Source: a virus. Taken from it: DNA of 64,000 bases. Within the stretch, counting starts at the first letter, position 1; every line of letters starts with the position of its first letter. The stretch is from the IMG/VR virus record IMGVR_UViG_3300028920_000047, positions 1-64,000 of that record. One strand, written 5' to 3'. Positions 17,546-27,116 of this stretch are shown here, in pieces. A model generated the notes under the pieces. The model did not search any database. It was not told the origin of the DNA and saw only the letters and a program-made list of their open reading frames with translations. A program made the position numbers and the translations under genes.

Positions 17546-17776
17546 TTAACTCCTTACATCTAAATATAAACCTTTTAATAGTTTAAAATTTCTAACACCG
17601 GAACTGGTGCTAACCGGTCCCTTGTTTATATGATTAACACTTAATTTCTTATTTGTATTTGATACATTTTTTACAGCCTGTACTACAGTTTCGTTTTTTG
17701 GTAATACCTCAGATGCTTTCATTATCATTAAATTATTAAAACTTCCTTTTATACCAATATTACCTACTACATTCAT
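17546..17776 (-). CDS. Small hypothetical protein
   Basis: A 76-residue basic protein rich in Asn, Val and Lys (MNVVGNIGIKGSFNNLMIMK at the start). The start overlaps the end of the giant upstream gene by four bases (ATGA), which supports it as a real, coupled gene. No motif is recognised. It lies between two putative internal head proteins. Confidence 0.55.
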   Translation of the reverse strand: MNVVGNIGIKGSFNNLMIMKASEVLPKNETVVQAVKNVSNTNKKLSVNHINKGPVSTSSGVRNFKLLKGLYLDVRS

Positions 17777-20700
17777 GCTAACCTTTTCTCCTTATTATAA
17801 GCCCGGCCTTTAGGCAACTCTTTACCCTGCATTTTTAAAATACGAGCAAAAGTTCGATAAAACTCATCATAATGCTGCTCCGCTGCTTTTAGATTTTTTT
17901 CAAACTCTTCCTTAGGTATTAAATAATTACCCTCGTCGTCTAAATATTTTTCGTCAAAATAAGTTTCTATATCCATATACAAATGAGCTAACACCGGGTA
18001 ATCAATATGAACCTGATTAATAGCATTATCTATGGCAATACTTAACTTGTTTGTATCATTTTTTTGTATAGCCTGGGACAATTCATCTCTATTGGCCTTA
18101 AAATCATTTATTACTTTACCTTCACCTTCATCCCATCTTATACTGCCAGGATAATCCTTATACCATTGTAAATAATCGTCAAAATAGTATAACAAATCAT
18201 TAGCTATTTTAAACAAATCGACTTTATCCGGCATCAGCCCCATTTCATAATCTCTATATATTTTGTTTAAAGTTTTAAAATCGACAGTAGCAGCGCGTTC
18301 TTTTTTTAACTTCTTTTCACTTAACTGGTCCAAAGTTTGTCTTCCTCCTTCAACCCATTCATCGCCATAATCAATTCTATCGTGAGCAAAATTTATAAAC
18401 TGGTCGAGCGCTGTCATTTTTTCTTTATTTGTTTTAGCGTAATACATTAAATTATCCCAAAGTATAATACCTGGGCCACTATCATAAAAACTAAATAACA
18501 TATCAGTATTATCTTTTTTAATATCACTGGTTATGTTATATGTTTGTTCCCAAATGTTAAAATGTTCTCTCTCTTCTTCGTTGGTTAAATTATTATAATA
18601 ATCTTTAAATTGTTTCACATTATTTATAAAATTACTTAAATTTCTGTAAATAGTTTTTATAATTAGGTCTAATAATTTTTCATCTATATAACCTTCAGCT
18701 TCTTTTTTATATAATCTTTGTAACCAGTTTTTCTTAATAAACCCGGTATCAGTGGATAAATCCAAACTTTCAGTCCATTCCCATAACTCTTGTGGTGATA
18801 AATGTTTCTGTTCCTTTTTTAATTTTTTCTGTTCATTTAAATCCTCTATATCCACATCAACTAAACTACTGCCGGTATCTATTTTAACTACATTAACGTC
18901 AACATTTTTTACAACGCCGGGCTTATTGGCTTCAGAAGAATATTTTGCCATATTAGGAATAGTAATTTCGTCCCCTATTTCATATTCTTTTTTAAAACCT
19001 TTTTGTTTTCTTACACTGTCCCAGTTAATTATATTTATAGCATCCTCCAATTCCTGTGAACTATAACCCGATATATCTACGTTTAAATTACTTGCTGTAT
19101 AATAAATCGCTTTTTCTTTTGCATGGGCAACATTTTTTATCTTGGCATACTGCTTTAATATATCATCCCCATATATCATAACGAAATCCTTTATAGTACT
19201 GCTTCCACCAGATGTTTTTTCTTTTACCTTAGGCCAATTGATTAAAGCCGCCAATTTATCATATTTATAATTTTCTGTTCCCGATAATCCTTGGCTCATT
19301 TCATTAGCAGTTGCAAATATTGCGTCCATTTTATCCTCAATTGTGTTGGAGTAATCATGTATGTGCCAGAACTCGAGTATCTGGTCTTCATATTTTTTAA
19401 TAAAAGAAGCAATATCCATCGTTCGATTTGTTGAAACAATACCTACATAATGCCCGGACAACGAAGGATTGTGGGCACAATAACTACGCAATGAATCATT
19501 AACCTCATCATACCAGTCCGGGTCGTTCTTTTTTGAACCGTCGATAGTGACTATTACCTTTGTCCCGCCATCTACAATTTGTCCGACTTCTAAAGCCAGC
19601 TCGTGGTGCTTAATTGCGTTTTTTATTGTTTGTATATTATCTTCAGTAACAACCTTATCATCGAATATTAAGTAATATTCATTTTTCCATTCTTTAGCTG
19701 ATTTACCTTTTTCAACATTACTAAGAAATTCTTTTGCTGATATAATAAAATTATCGGCTTTATTTTGAGCCCAATGCGGTTTATTACCAATATATAATTT
19801 ACCAAAATTAACAATATCCAGTTTAATTAATGTATTATCTTTATAATCATTAAACATATCCCCTAAGTCTATTTCGGCTTCCGACCAGCCCCATTCGTAA
19901 TCATCTATTAATATTTCAACAATCTTGTTAAATTCCTGTTGAGTGGGAGTATGTATGAACACATTTTTACCACAATGTTCCTCAATTTCTTCAATAGCTG
20001 TAGGAAATGGGTTTTTTAATAAATCCTTTATCATGATTTCATTTTTTTCATTCTGTTCTAAAGACAGGGTTAAAAATTCACCATAAGATAATTTAGCTCT
20101 TTTTTCTTCATCATCGGATAATAAAAAAACATAATCATCATCATAATCATCAACGTTCATCAATATACCATTATATTCAATAATATTACCCATAGAATTC
20201 TTTATAATATCTTCTATATCTTCATCACTTAACTGTTCTTCTTCTTCCTTAGATTGAACATCCGGTTCAGAAATTTTTTCAATTTCAGAAGCATTAACAT
20301 ACCAACACGCTTTATCCTTCCCAACTATCTTTTTTCCATTATTTATATCAATTAAACCATTTCCATTATGCCCTGTATTGTAATTCTCAAATTCAACACA
20401 GATGGACTTCGAATCGTGTGCAATCGCAATTATTTTTCCAATACTATCAGTAGATGGTGCCATTTTATTCTTAGTAGACAACGACTTTAAAATTACCTTA
20501 TCACCTACTTTAAATTCTTCTTTCTTACCAACAACGTTTTGTTCGGGTTCAGGAGCAGTAATATTTACATCTTTTGAAAGTAGCTCAACTAATTCAAAAA
20601 AAGATATACGAGCTTCTTTAGTGATGAACAGGCCTTCCGGGTCTGTGTCGGTCATAAGAATGACTTTACCACCAGAAACCGGGTCAGAGTCAATACTATC

Positions 20701-23604
20701 AACAACATGCATTAGTACACCATCAAAAAGTACTTCATCACCTATTGCATCAGTAGCAAGATTTTCCAACTGTTTATTACTAAGGTCTTCAATATAAGTA
20801 AAATTCGGATATTGAGATTTAACCATTTTATAAACTTCTTCTGTAGACACACGTATATTATCTTTCATCGGGTCTATTAAGATAATATTTTCATAATCCT
20901 CGTCCCAATATTCTTCAATGGTTACGTTAACACCCTCGTATTCAATATTTAACCCAATCAAATTATATTTAGTATAAACTTTGTTAGGTAATATTGACGG
21001 AACTGGACTAACTGAAACCTTTTTAGTAGCTGTTTTTAATATTATAGTGCCATATTCTTTTTTATTTAAAAAATCCTCTAACGTTGTACCCTCCACATCT
21101 TTTAAAGCTTTGGCAAAAGGACCTTTCAACTGAGTACTTATTTTTTCATATATTTCCCATATATCCTTTAATTTGGCTTTAAAATCCAAAGCTTTTTTAA
21201 TCCAATTATAACCATTGCCATAATATGATTTAATCTTATTAAAAACTGTATTTGTATTATGCTGTAAATCATATACATGGTCAACAGCTATTATTTTATC
21301 CTGCTCATTATCCGCATCAATTAACATTATTAACCCTTTAGCTATACCACTCCACGCAGCGCCGCCATAGGCCGTGCGCCAGCGAATGTTTCCATAATCG
21401 CCACCAAAATCAAATATATTTGCTATCATATACGCAACTTCTTTAATAGTGGTACCAGTTTTACTCATAGCTGTAACCAATGCCTGATAACTTTTTTTAT
21501 AGGATGATTGATTATCTTTTAAACTTTTTCTTATCCTATCCAGGTCAAACACTATATCATCCGGGTCTTGAGTATAACCACTTATATAATATTGCCAGAA
21601 TTTAGGATTACCATAATTTTTAAACCAGCTACGCAGAAGTTTTTTAGAATTTTCGTCAAACATATGTCTTAGTTCTGCAGAAATGGCAAACAATAAACTC
21701 TTTTTAAACTCCTTTAAATGAAAATCAATTATCGCGTCCTTAGCTTCCTGTAAAGCGGTTCTTAAATCCATGTCGTTTATTGCATTTATATTCAAATAGG
21801 TTAAAGCATAAAAATCAAATAATCTATCCTTCGGGTTATCGGGAACTTTATAAACCCAGTTTGCATATGCTTCTTTAAGTTCCCCAGGTTCCCGACCCGA
21901 CGCAATAAATTGGTTTAGCGCGTCTATCTGGTCAACAAAATTATTATATAATTTAGTAGTGTCCATATATTTATCAATCCAATTATATTTATCAGTTTCA
22001 ATAAATGTTTCTAAGGTCGGTAAAACTACTTCATCAAGAAGAGTATCCGCCCATAAATCAGAATCAATTGCAAAAATCTTACCGTTACTAATCTCACCAG
22101 AACCGGATATCCATTGTGTTGATTCCTCTTCGTAATCAATATGCCCAATAATTTCTTTATAAAAGTCAACATGAATTTTCTCATATGCGTCCCAAACATA
22201 AACCTTTTGATTTCGTAAATCAGCGGCAAACCTTATTTCATATGGCCATCTTAACGATTGTTTCATCATTTTTATAAGCTTTGCTACATCCCGGCTATTT
22301 GGGTTTACAAAAACAGCTACACCATCTTTAAAAGTATTATAATATTTCTCATTTATCCTTTTATTTTTTTCTAACGTCATGGTCGACCAATCGATATATT
22401 TATGTAACCACGGCGGATATAATTCATTATCGTTCATTGTGTGAGAACTAACCATATCAACTTGTATACGGTCTCTATATACCGTCCCGTCAAATAAACA
22501 ATTTGAATCCGATACCGGTATTAAAGCCTTTTCAAAATCTTCATGTAAATGGTCATATCCATCAAACACGTATAGTGTTTGTGCTTCATAATCTATTATA
22601 CCCTTTATCTCATTACTTACAGAATTTTTTCTAAGCTCAATTATATCTTTTTGATTAGGGTTAATAAACACATCTGTCGATTTTCCTTCTGGATTAGTTA
22701 TGGTTTCAAACCACTTTTCATTTATTTTTTTACTCTCTTTTCTAAATCCCTCATCATCAACTTCTTTTTCACCAGGTGGATTGAAATGCCAATCATTTAA
22801 ATACTGGTCAACTGTTTTTAACTTTTTAGCATTTATATCAAGTTGTTTTTCTATTTCCTCATCCGGTACTTCTAAAGGTTCCTCCGTCTCCGGTAATTCC
22901 TCCCCAGGTTCAACCCTCTGTACCTCTTTACCAAAATTTTTCAAATGAAATGATGGTTTAGCACCTTTTATAGAAGCTGCTGTTATTTCTGCTTCAGTAG
23001 GCGGTTCAACTTTTAATTCCCGGTCTGGTGTAGCTGGTGCTTTTTTGTCTATTAAATATTTTCTAATATCATGTGTTATAGTCATCATTACAAATGGTAA
23101 TACTTTTAATACTCTATACAAATGCTTACATACCGTGCCGGCTAATCCAGGATTTCTAACATCGGGAAATCTATCTTCCGGTTCAATACCCGCATCAATA
23201 TTCCATAATATATATTGTGGCCCCCAGTAGAGAAAAGCGGGACAGCTACAATATAATGCAACATCACCAAAAACCAGTAGCCTTATTTTTTCATTAGGTT
23301 TTAATGTATCATCATTCAATATATCTTTTGTTTCTAACAATTCTATCTTCTCTTCATATTTAATACCTTTCTTATACCTGCTATTATCCCCTTCTCTATC
23401 CATACTGGGGGTGATGAAAAGTATTTCAATATTACCATTATCATTTATATAACTTTTTTCATAATAGGTAGGCCAACCATCAACTCTGTCCTCTATTTTT
23501 GTTTTAATAGGCGGAGAGTCATCAGAGTCGGCCAATAATTGTTTAAATGTTATTTCATCTAAACGTTCCTTATGTAAAAAAGCATTTAATGTTTCAGCTA
23601 TCAT
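17773..23604 (-). CDS. Giant multidomain putative internal virion protein (SWIM, SH3-like)
   Basis: 1943 residues. Near the N terminus a SWIM-type zinc motif is visible: C-S-C-P-x-F at about residue 118 and G-T-V-C-K-H-L at about 157. A domain occurs twice (about 300-360 and 395-460): F-x-N-P-N-x-x-D-x-x-x-L-x-K, then Y-V-F/W-D-x-Y-x-x-x-H-x-D-F. Around 1031-1107 lies an SH3-like barrel (V-G-D-K-V-I-L...W-Y-V), and another I-G-D-E-I module near 1540. Junctions of the K-K-E kind precede several of these: about 1029, 1536, 1591 and 1763. The rest is mostly helical and unrecognised. No signal or membrane segment. It may be a structural polyprotein or a large ejected protein; neither is proven. 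It is the largest protein of the head block. Confidence 0.6.
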   Translation of the reverse strand: MIAETLNAFLHKERLDEITFKQLLADSDDSPPIKTKIEDRVDGWPTYYEKSYINDNGNIEILFITPSMDREGDNSRYKKGIKYEEKIELLETKDILNDDTLKPNEKIRLLVFGDVALYCSCPAFLYWGPQYILWNIDAGIEPEDRFPDVRNPGLAGTVCKHLYRVLKVLPFVMMTITHDIRKYLIDKKAPATPDRELKVEPPTEAEITAASIKGAKPSFHLKNFGKEVQRVEPGEELPETEEPLEVPDEEIEKQLDINAKKLKTVDQYLNDWHFNPPGEKEVDDEGFRKESKKINEKWFETITNPEGKSTDVFINPNQKDIIELRKNSVSNEIKGIIDYEAQTLYVFDGYDHLHEDFEKALIPVSDSNCLFDGTVYRDRIQVDMVSSHTMNDNELYPPWLHKYIDWSTMTLEKNKRINEKYYNTFKDGVAVFVNPNSRDVAKLIKMMKQSLRWPYEIRFAADLRNQKVYVWDAYEKIHVDFYKEIIGHIDYEEESTQWISGSGEISNGKIFAIDSDLWADTLLDEVVLPTLETFIETDKYNWIDKYMDTTKLYNNFVDQIDALNQFIASGREPGELKEAYANWVYKVPDNPKDRLFDFYALTYLNINAINDMDLRTALQEAKDAIIDFHLKEFKKSLLFAISAELRHMFDENSKKLLRSWFKNYGNPKFWQYYISGYTQDPDDIVFDLDRIRKSLKDNQSSYKKSYQALVTAMSKTGTTIKEVAYMIANIFDFGGDYGNIRWRTAYGGAAWSGIAKGLIMLIDADNEQDKIIAVDHVYDLQHNTNTVFNKIKSYYGNGYNWIKKALDFKAKLKDIWEIYEKISTQLKGPFAKALKDVEGTTLEDFLNKKEYGTIILKTATKKVSVSPVPSILPNKVYTKYNLIGLNIEYEGVNVTIEEYWDEDYENIILIDPMKDNIRVSTEEVYKMVKSQYPNFTYIEDLSNKQLENLATDAIGDEVLFDGVLMHVVDSIDSDPVSGGKVILMTDTDPEGLFITKEARISFFELVELLSKDVNITAPEPEQNVVGKKEEFKVGDKVILKSLSTKNKMAPSTDSIGKIIAIAHDSKSICVEFENYNTGHNGNGLIDINNGKKIVGKDKACWYVNASEIEKISEPDVQSKEEEEQLSDEDIEDIIKNSMGNIIEYNGILMNVDDYDDDYVFLLSDDEEKRAKLSYGEFLTLSLEQNEKNEIMIKDLLKNPFPTAIEEIEEHCGKNVFIHTPTQQEFNKIVEILIDDYEWGWSEAEIDLGDMFNDYKDNTLIKLDIVNFGKLYIGNKPHWAQNKADNFIISAKEFLSNVEKGKSAKEWKNEYYLIFDDKVVTEDNIQTIKNAIKHHELALEVGQIVDGGTKVIVTIDGSKKNDPDWYDEVNDSLRSYCAHNPSLSGHYVGIVSTNRTMDIASFIKKYEDQILEFWHIHDYSNTIEDKMDAIFATANEMSQGLSGTENYKYDKLAALINWPKVKEKTSGGSSTIKDFVMIYGDDILKQYAKIKNVAHAKEKAIYYTASNLNVDISGYSSQELEDAINIINWDSVRKQKGFKKEYEIGDEITIPNMAKYSSEANKPGVVKNVDVNVVKIDTGSSLVDVDIEDLNEQKKLKKEQKHLSPQELWEWTESLDLSTDTGFIKKNWLQRLYKKEAEGYIDEKLLDLIIKTIYRNLSNFINNVKQFKDYYNNLTNEEEREHFNIWEQTYNITSDIKKDNTDMLFSFYDSGPGIILWDNLMYYAKTNKEKMTALDQFINFAHDRIDYGDEWVEGGRQTLDQLSEKKLKKERAATVDFKTLNKIYRDYEMGLMPDKVDLFKIANDLLYYFDDYLQWYKDYPGSIRWDEGEGKVINDFKANRDELSQAIQKNDTNKLSIAIDNAINQVHIDYPVLAHLYMDIETYFDEKYLDDEGNYLIPKEEFEKNLKAAEQHYDEFYRTFARILKMQGKELPKGRAYNKEKRLA

Positions 23605-23650
23605 AATTTAATCCGAATTCATTTTAAATCTGACTCCCTATTTTTTAAAA

Positions 23651-24421
23651 TTATGAGAAATCAAACCCTTCAATACCTAAATTTTGACAAAACTGTTCCC
23701 AGGCCATGACCTCAATTTGTAGTTGTTCATTATCTTCATCCATATCTAATTGGTTTGATAGCTCATCATGAATTTGTTCACATTTATTTTGCACGAACTG
23801 GATACCCTCATCTGTTAAATCATAATAAATATTACCCGCAGCTGATTCTTTCTTTAGCTTCTTTTTACTTTCATTTAATTTTACAACAGATTGAACGGAA
23901 CCTTGACCATAATCCGAATACTCTGAATCAATAATACCAAACAAGGATAAAGTATCACTATCCCCTAAATTATTGATTGCTGTTATCTTTAATATATCAC
24001 CTTCGTTTTGTACGTCTTCAATTTCTATACCATACTCACTTGAAGCATATCTTAACGCCTTTTCTAAGTCCTGTGAAGCCGTTTCCTTTGCCCGGATTGT
24101 GATTAAAACTTTGTCACCTTTATTTAGTGGTACATTTTCCGGCTCAGTTCCATTACTTGAAATTTCATTTTTAGTATTTTTCGACTCAGCCATAGGAACA
24201 ATTTCTAAATTATCAAATAAATATGTCCAAATAGTTTGATTTTGAGCTGCTAAATCATCTTCAAAATTTGTTAAAAACTCATCAATTATTTCGTCCTTCT
24301 CCGCTGCGTCTGTAACTACTTCAGGAAAAGAAACAGAAAGTTTAAATTTCTTTCTATCTTGTTCCTTTTTAATCTTCTTTTCCTCGTTAAACTTTTTCAT
24401 AAATTCTTTTTCACTACTCAT
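23651..24421 (-). CDS. Putative internal head protein with early Lys-Lys-Glu site
   Basis: 256 residues. The start MSSEKEFMKKFNEEKKIKKEQ carries the shared F-M-K-K-F-N pattern followed at once by I-K-K-E-Q, the arrangement expected of a short targeting peptide with its cleavage site. A beta-rich body follows (F-K-L-S-V-S-F-P-E-V-V; K-V-L-I-T-I-R-A-K-E), then E-S-K-K-K-L-K-K-E-S at about residue 193 and an acidic helical tail. No family recognised. It has a TAGGAGG ribosome site and lies directly after the M16 peptidase gene. Confidence 0.6.
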   Translation of the reverse strand: MSSEKEFMKKFNEEKKIKKEQDRKKFKLSVSFPEVVTDAAEKDEIIDEFLTNFEDDLAAQNQTIWTYLFDNLEIVPMAESKNTKNEISSNGTEPENVPLNKGDKVLITIRAKETASQDLEKALRYASSEYGIEIEDVQNEGDILKITAINNLGDSDTLSLFGIIDSEYSDYGQGSVQSVVKLNESKKKLKKESAAGNIYYDLTDEGIQFVQNKCEQIHDELSNQLDMDEDNEQLQIEVMAWEQFCQNLGIEGFDFS

Positions 24422-24433
24422 TTTAAAATCCTC

Positions 24434-25591
24434 CTACATACTTACATACCAATAAATATTATCTTCGTTCAAATATTTATTAACCACGTATAACATTTTA
24501 TCATAAGTTATATCATTTAAATTATCATATACACTCCAATAATCAGGCCGCAAAAATTTATCAATATGTTTATATCTTTCTATTTCATATATTTGATGCT
24601 GAATCTTAACCGATTCCTTAAACCCGTCAAAACTCTTTTCACTTATTTCACATTTTTTAAAAACCTTTAGTGTATCATCTATTAAATTATTTAAATTTTC
24701 TTTTGCTGTTGTTGTACCAAGTATTGTTAACATCTTATTTCCCAACCATAAACAATTAAGACCAATACTATAAACATACTGCTTCTCTTCACGAAGTTTT
24801 TTGTATAAAGGAGATTTTAACCCATCGACCATCATTTCACAAGCTGTTCGCAGTACTGCCACCTCATTTTTAAGTGGATTTTGTTTTAAAATGGCGTGTA
24901 TATTAGCATTACCGTCGTTTATTTTGTTTTTAACCTGGTGAATATGCGATTTAACAGCTTTAAATTGTAAATCAACTGTTTGATGTAGGTTAGCTTGATT
25001 TTCGTGAAATTTCAAAGATTTTAAAGGTATTTCAAAGGGTTTATTTGTGACAAACACTATCTTAGGATTGTTATGTTGGTCTTGCCAAAAATTTTCTACT
25101 TGTTCAAACTTAAAATTAGTTATATCATCAATATTACCTATCTCACTATGATAATCCAAATAATACTTTAACATATCATAATAGTTTATATGACTAAACG
25201 ATGAGTAGCTATCAAAATATTCCTGCATTACAATCTTTTTCTCCCGGTTAAAAATATCCTGATTGGGTTTAAACTTAAAAATATTATTAACAAACTTTTC
25301 TATAAATGTATTTACCTTTTCATTTAGACCCACCAAATGATAAACTATTTCTGTTTGACTGGTATAAGCATTAGCACTAATCGCATTATGATTAAAATCA
25401 TCAAACAACATTTCATTTTGATAATAGGTTAAATGCTCAAGTAAATGGCTAATACCCCTAAATCCTTTTTGTTCATTTAATGTTGAACCGGGAAAACTAA
25501 TATAAACCCCGCTCATATCGGTTTTACTTGGAACAACCAATACTATATCGTTTTGTTCCTTATTAAATTGTTCAAAATACTTTTTAATCAT
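24434..25591 (-). CDS. M16-family zinc metallopeptidase
   Basis: 385 residues. The inverted zinc motif H-L-L-E-H is at residues 49-53 (H49, E52, H53), and the third zinc ligand is probably E124 in K-I-V-M-Q-E-Y-F, about 70 residues on, as in pitrilysin/insulinase (M16) enzymes. The I-S-F-P-G-S-T-L-N-E stretch before the motif and the later R-E-E-K-Q-Y-V-Y-S-I-G region (about 285) match the family. One M16 core usually has two halves of about 220 residues; this length fits a compact two-lobed form. The first residues, MIKKYFEQFNKEQ, carry the same N-terminal pattern as several putative head proteins. M16 enzymes digest peptides in other systems; here a role in clearing cleaved scaffold or targeting peptides is speculation. 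Confidence 0.85.
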   Translation of the reverse strand: MIKKYFEQFNKEQNDIVLVVPSKTDMSGVYISFPGSTLNEQKGFRGISHLLEHLTYYQNEMLFDDFNHNAISANAYTSQTEIVYHLVGLNEKVNTFIEKFVNNIFKFKPNQDIFNREKKIVMQEYFDSYSSFSHINYYDMLKYYLDYHSEIGNIDDITNFKFEQVENFWQDQHNNPKIVFVTNKPFEIPLKSLKFHENQANLHQTVDLQFKAVKSHIHQVKNKINDGNANIHAILKQNPLKNEVAVLRTACEMMVDGLKSPLYKKLREEKQYVYSIGLNCLWLGNKMLTILGTTTAKENLNNLIDDTLKVFKKCEISEKSFDGFKESVKIQHQIYEIERYKHIDKFLRPDYWSVYDNLNDITYDKMLYVVNKYLNEDNIYWYVSM

Positions 25592-25596
25592 TTTAC

Positions 25597-25713
25597 TTAT
25601 AGTCCTAATAATTGTTTAGCTTTATCAAATCCTACCCACATACCTTCAGTATCATGACCACGGTCAGTCAAAGTTTGTTTAGCTATTTGTATTATATCAA
25701 TTTCGCCACTCAT
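25597..25713 (-). CDS. 38-residue protein between OMP-like and M16 genes
   Basis: A short ATG ORF (MSGEIDIIQIAKQTLTDRGH at its start, F-D-K-A-K-Q-L-L-G-L at its end) with a good GGAGG site 9-10 bases upstream, located exactly in the gap between two larger genes. Soluble, helical, near neutral charge. No family is recognised. Confidence 0.6.
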   Translation of the reverse strand: MSGEIDIIQIAKQTLTDRGHDTEGMWVGFDKAKQLLGL

Positions 25714-25717
25714 TTGT

Positions 25718-26131
25718 TTAAAACCTCCATCCTAAAGATAGTGACGGCATTACTTTTTCTGAATTTATATCTAAAGCCGTAGCCACATATAAACTATCAC
25801 TTAAATAAGTATTAAATTTTAATCTACCGGAAAACTGGTATTCGGTTGAATAACCTATCCCCGGGAAAAATAATATATCCACATTTTCAATTTCTATAGG
25901 AACGGTTATAGCTGCATACAAACTAATATTATCCCGATAATTATACTGAAGCGCTCCCTTTAGTCCCAAAACATTTAAAGATGATTCAACCATTACATTG
26001 TTGTATTTATACCCAGCCTCAAAATTTATAGCTGCGTACCAAAAATCTGCATAACCATGAGCATATAAAGAATTAGTATATATAGTTATACTCAGAACTG
26101 TTAAAAAAATTATTAACCATACTTTTTTCAT
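25718..26131 (-). CDS. Exported outer-membrane beta-barrel-like protein
   Basis: 137 residues from the ATG at 26131, chosen because AAGGAGAAC lies just before it and the product then starts with a typical Sec signal peptide (MKKVWLIIFLTVLSITIYTN, cleavage likely after S-L-Y-A-H). The mature part is built of alternating hydrophobic strands with turns (Y-A-A-I-N-F-E-A-G-Y, G-A-L-Q-Y-N-Y, G-I-G-Y-S-T-E-Y-Q-F) and ends P-S-L-S-L-G-W-R-F, the terminal Phe signature read by the BAM machinery. An eight-strand barrel is plausible. It sits between head genes. Phage-made outer-membrane proteins are known in lambdoid phages (Lom); a role in surface change or exclusion is inferred. Confidence 0.7.
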   Translation of the reverse strand: MKKVWLIIFLTVLSITIYTNSLYAHGYADFWYAAINFEAGYKYNNVMVESSLNVLGLKGALQYNYRDNISLYAAITVPIEIENVDILFFPGIGYSTEYQFSGRLKFNTYLSDSLYVATALDINSEKVMPSLSLGWRF

Positions 26132-26156
26132 TTTTATGTTCTCCTTATTTATAATA

Positions 26157-27116
26157 TTATCCTCTCGCTTTACTTGATAAGGCAATTGGTTGCCTCTCTC
26201 TAAACTCTTCCTCAAGTTCCTTTTTTAATGTATAACCCTGGTCTTCTAATCGTGGCCCACCTACTTTTAAGTCAACCGCTTCACTTTTTAATAATATTCT
26301 ACCTTCTTTTATCATAGTTAATATTGATGCATACCGTAAAATAAAATCCACATCATCTTCAAACACTATTTCCATATCATTAGCAAAGGTATATCCATAA
26401 ATATATCTTATAAAAAGTTTACTGGTGCCGGTAGGGGCTCTATGGATTAATAAATAATCACCATAGTGGTCAAAGTCTAACAATAAACTTGCCCATTTTC
26501 GCATTGCTTGATGAGTTCTTTTTAATATTAAATGGTCAATAAAGTTTACATCTATATAGTTAACACCAAGTAGTTGTGCTCGTAAATCCGTTGCCCAAAT
26601 TGATACTTTCTGGTCCGGATATACTTTTACTACTTTAGTAATTTTATAGGGAGCGTCAGGAGTAGGAAGGGTTAACTTCTCTTCACCATTAAAATCTTTT
26701 TCTATATAATGGGTATTACCATTATATTTATTAAAAAATCTTAAAGCATCTTTTATACTATAAATTATCCCCTCAATACTTTTATCAGTAGAATAATCAG
26801 CAGTAACCGCCTCACTGGTTACTGCGGCAAAACTTACGTTATAATCACCGGTTATATAATCAATAGTATTAACACCACTTTCATCAACATCCCCAATTAA
26901 ATTACCATTACCATCATCCGTTACTGTTTGAGTACTACCTTCTTTTATGGTAACACCATTTATCTCAACCGGATAATAAGTAAAAGTGCCGGAATAATCA
27001 GCAACCCCGGCACTTCCAATTGCTTCATCAGCTACCTCAGAGGATTCGTCTCCTTCAATTAGAGGTATAGGTTTAAACTGTGCTTGTATATACTTTATTA
27101 TTTCCAATAAAGTCAT
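26157..27116 (-). CDS. Putative head completion/adaptor protein with capsid-like beta insert
   Basis: 319 residues. It starts with a helix (MTLLEIIKYIQAQFK). Residues about 42-110 form a beta domain with V-T-D-D-G-N-G-N...G-D-V-D and T-I-D-Y-I-T-G, which recurs as an insert in the capsid protein. The rest is helical and basic (F-I-L-R-Y-A-S-I-L-T-M-I-K-E-G-R). The position two genes after the capsid suggests a connector, adaptor or decoration protein. Its start overlaps the stop of the 148-residue gene. Confidence 0.45.
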   Translation of the reverse strand: MTLLEIIKYIQAQFKPIPLIEGDESSEVADEAIGSAGVADYSGTFTYYPVEINGVTIKEGSTQTVTDDGNGNLIGDVDESGVNTIDYITGDYNVSFAAVTSEAVTADYSTDKSIEGIIYSIKDALRFFNKYNGNTHYIEKDFNGEEKLTLPTPDAPYKITKVVKVYPDQKVSIWATDLRAQLLGVNYIDVNFIDHLILKRTHQAMRKWASLLLDFDHYGDYLLIHRAPTGTSKLFIRYIYGYTFANDMEIVFEDDVDFILRYASILTMIKEGRILLKSEAVDLKVGGPRLEDQGYTLKKELEEEFRERQPIALSSKARG

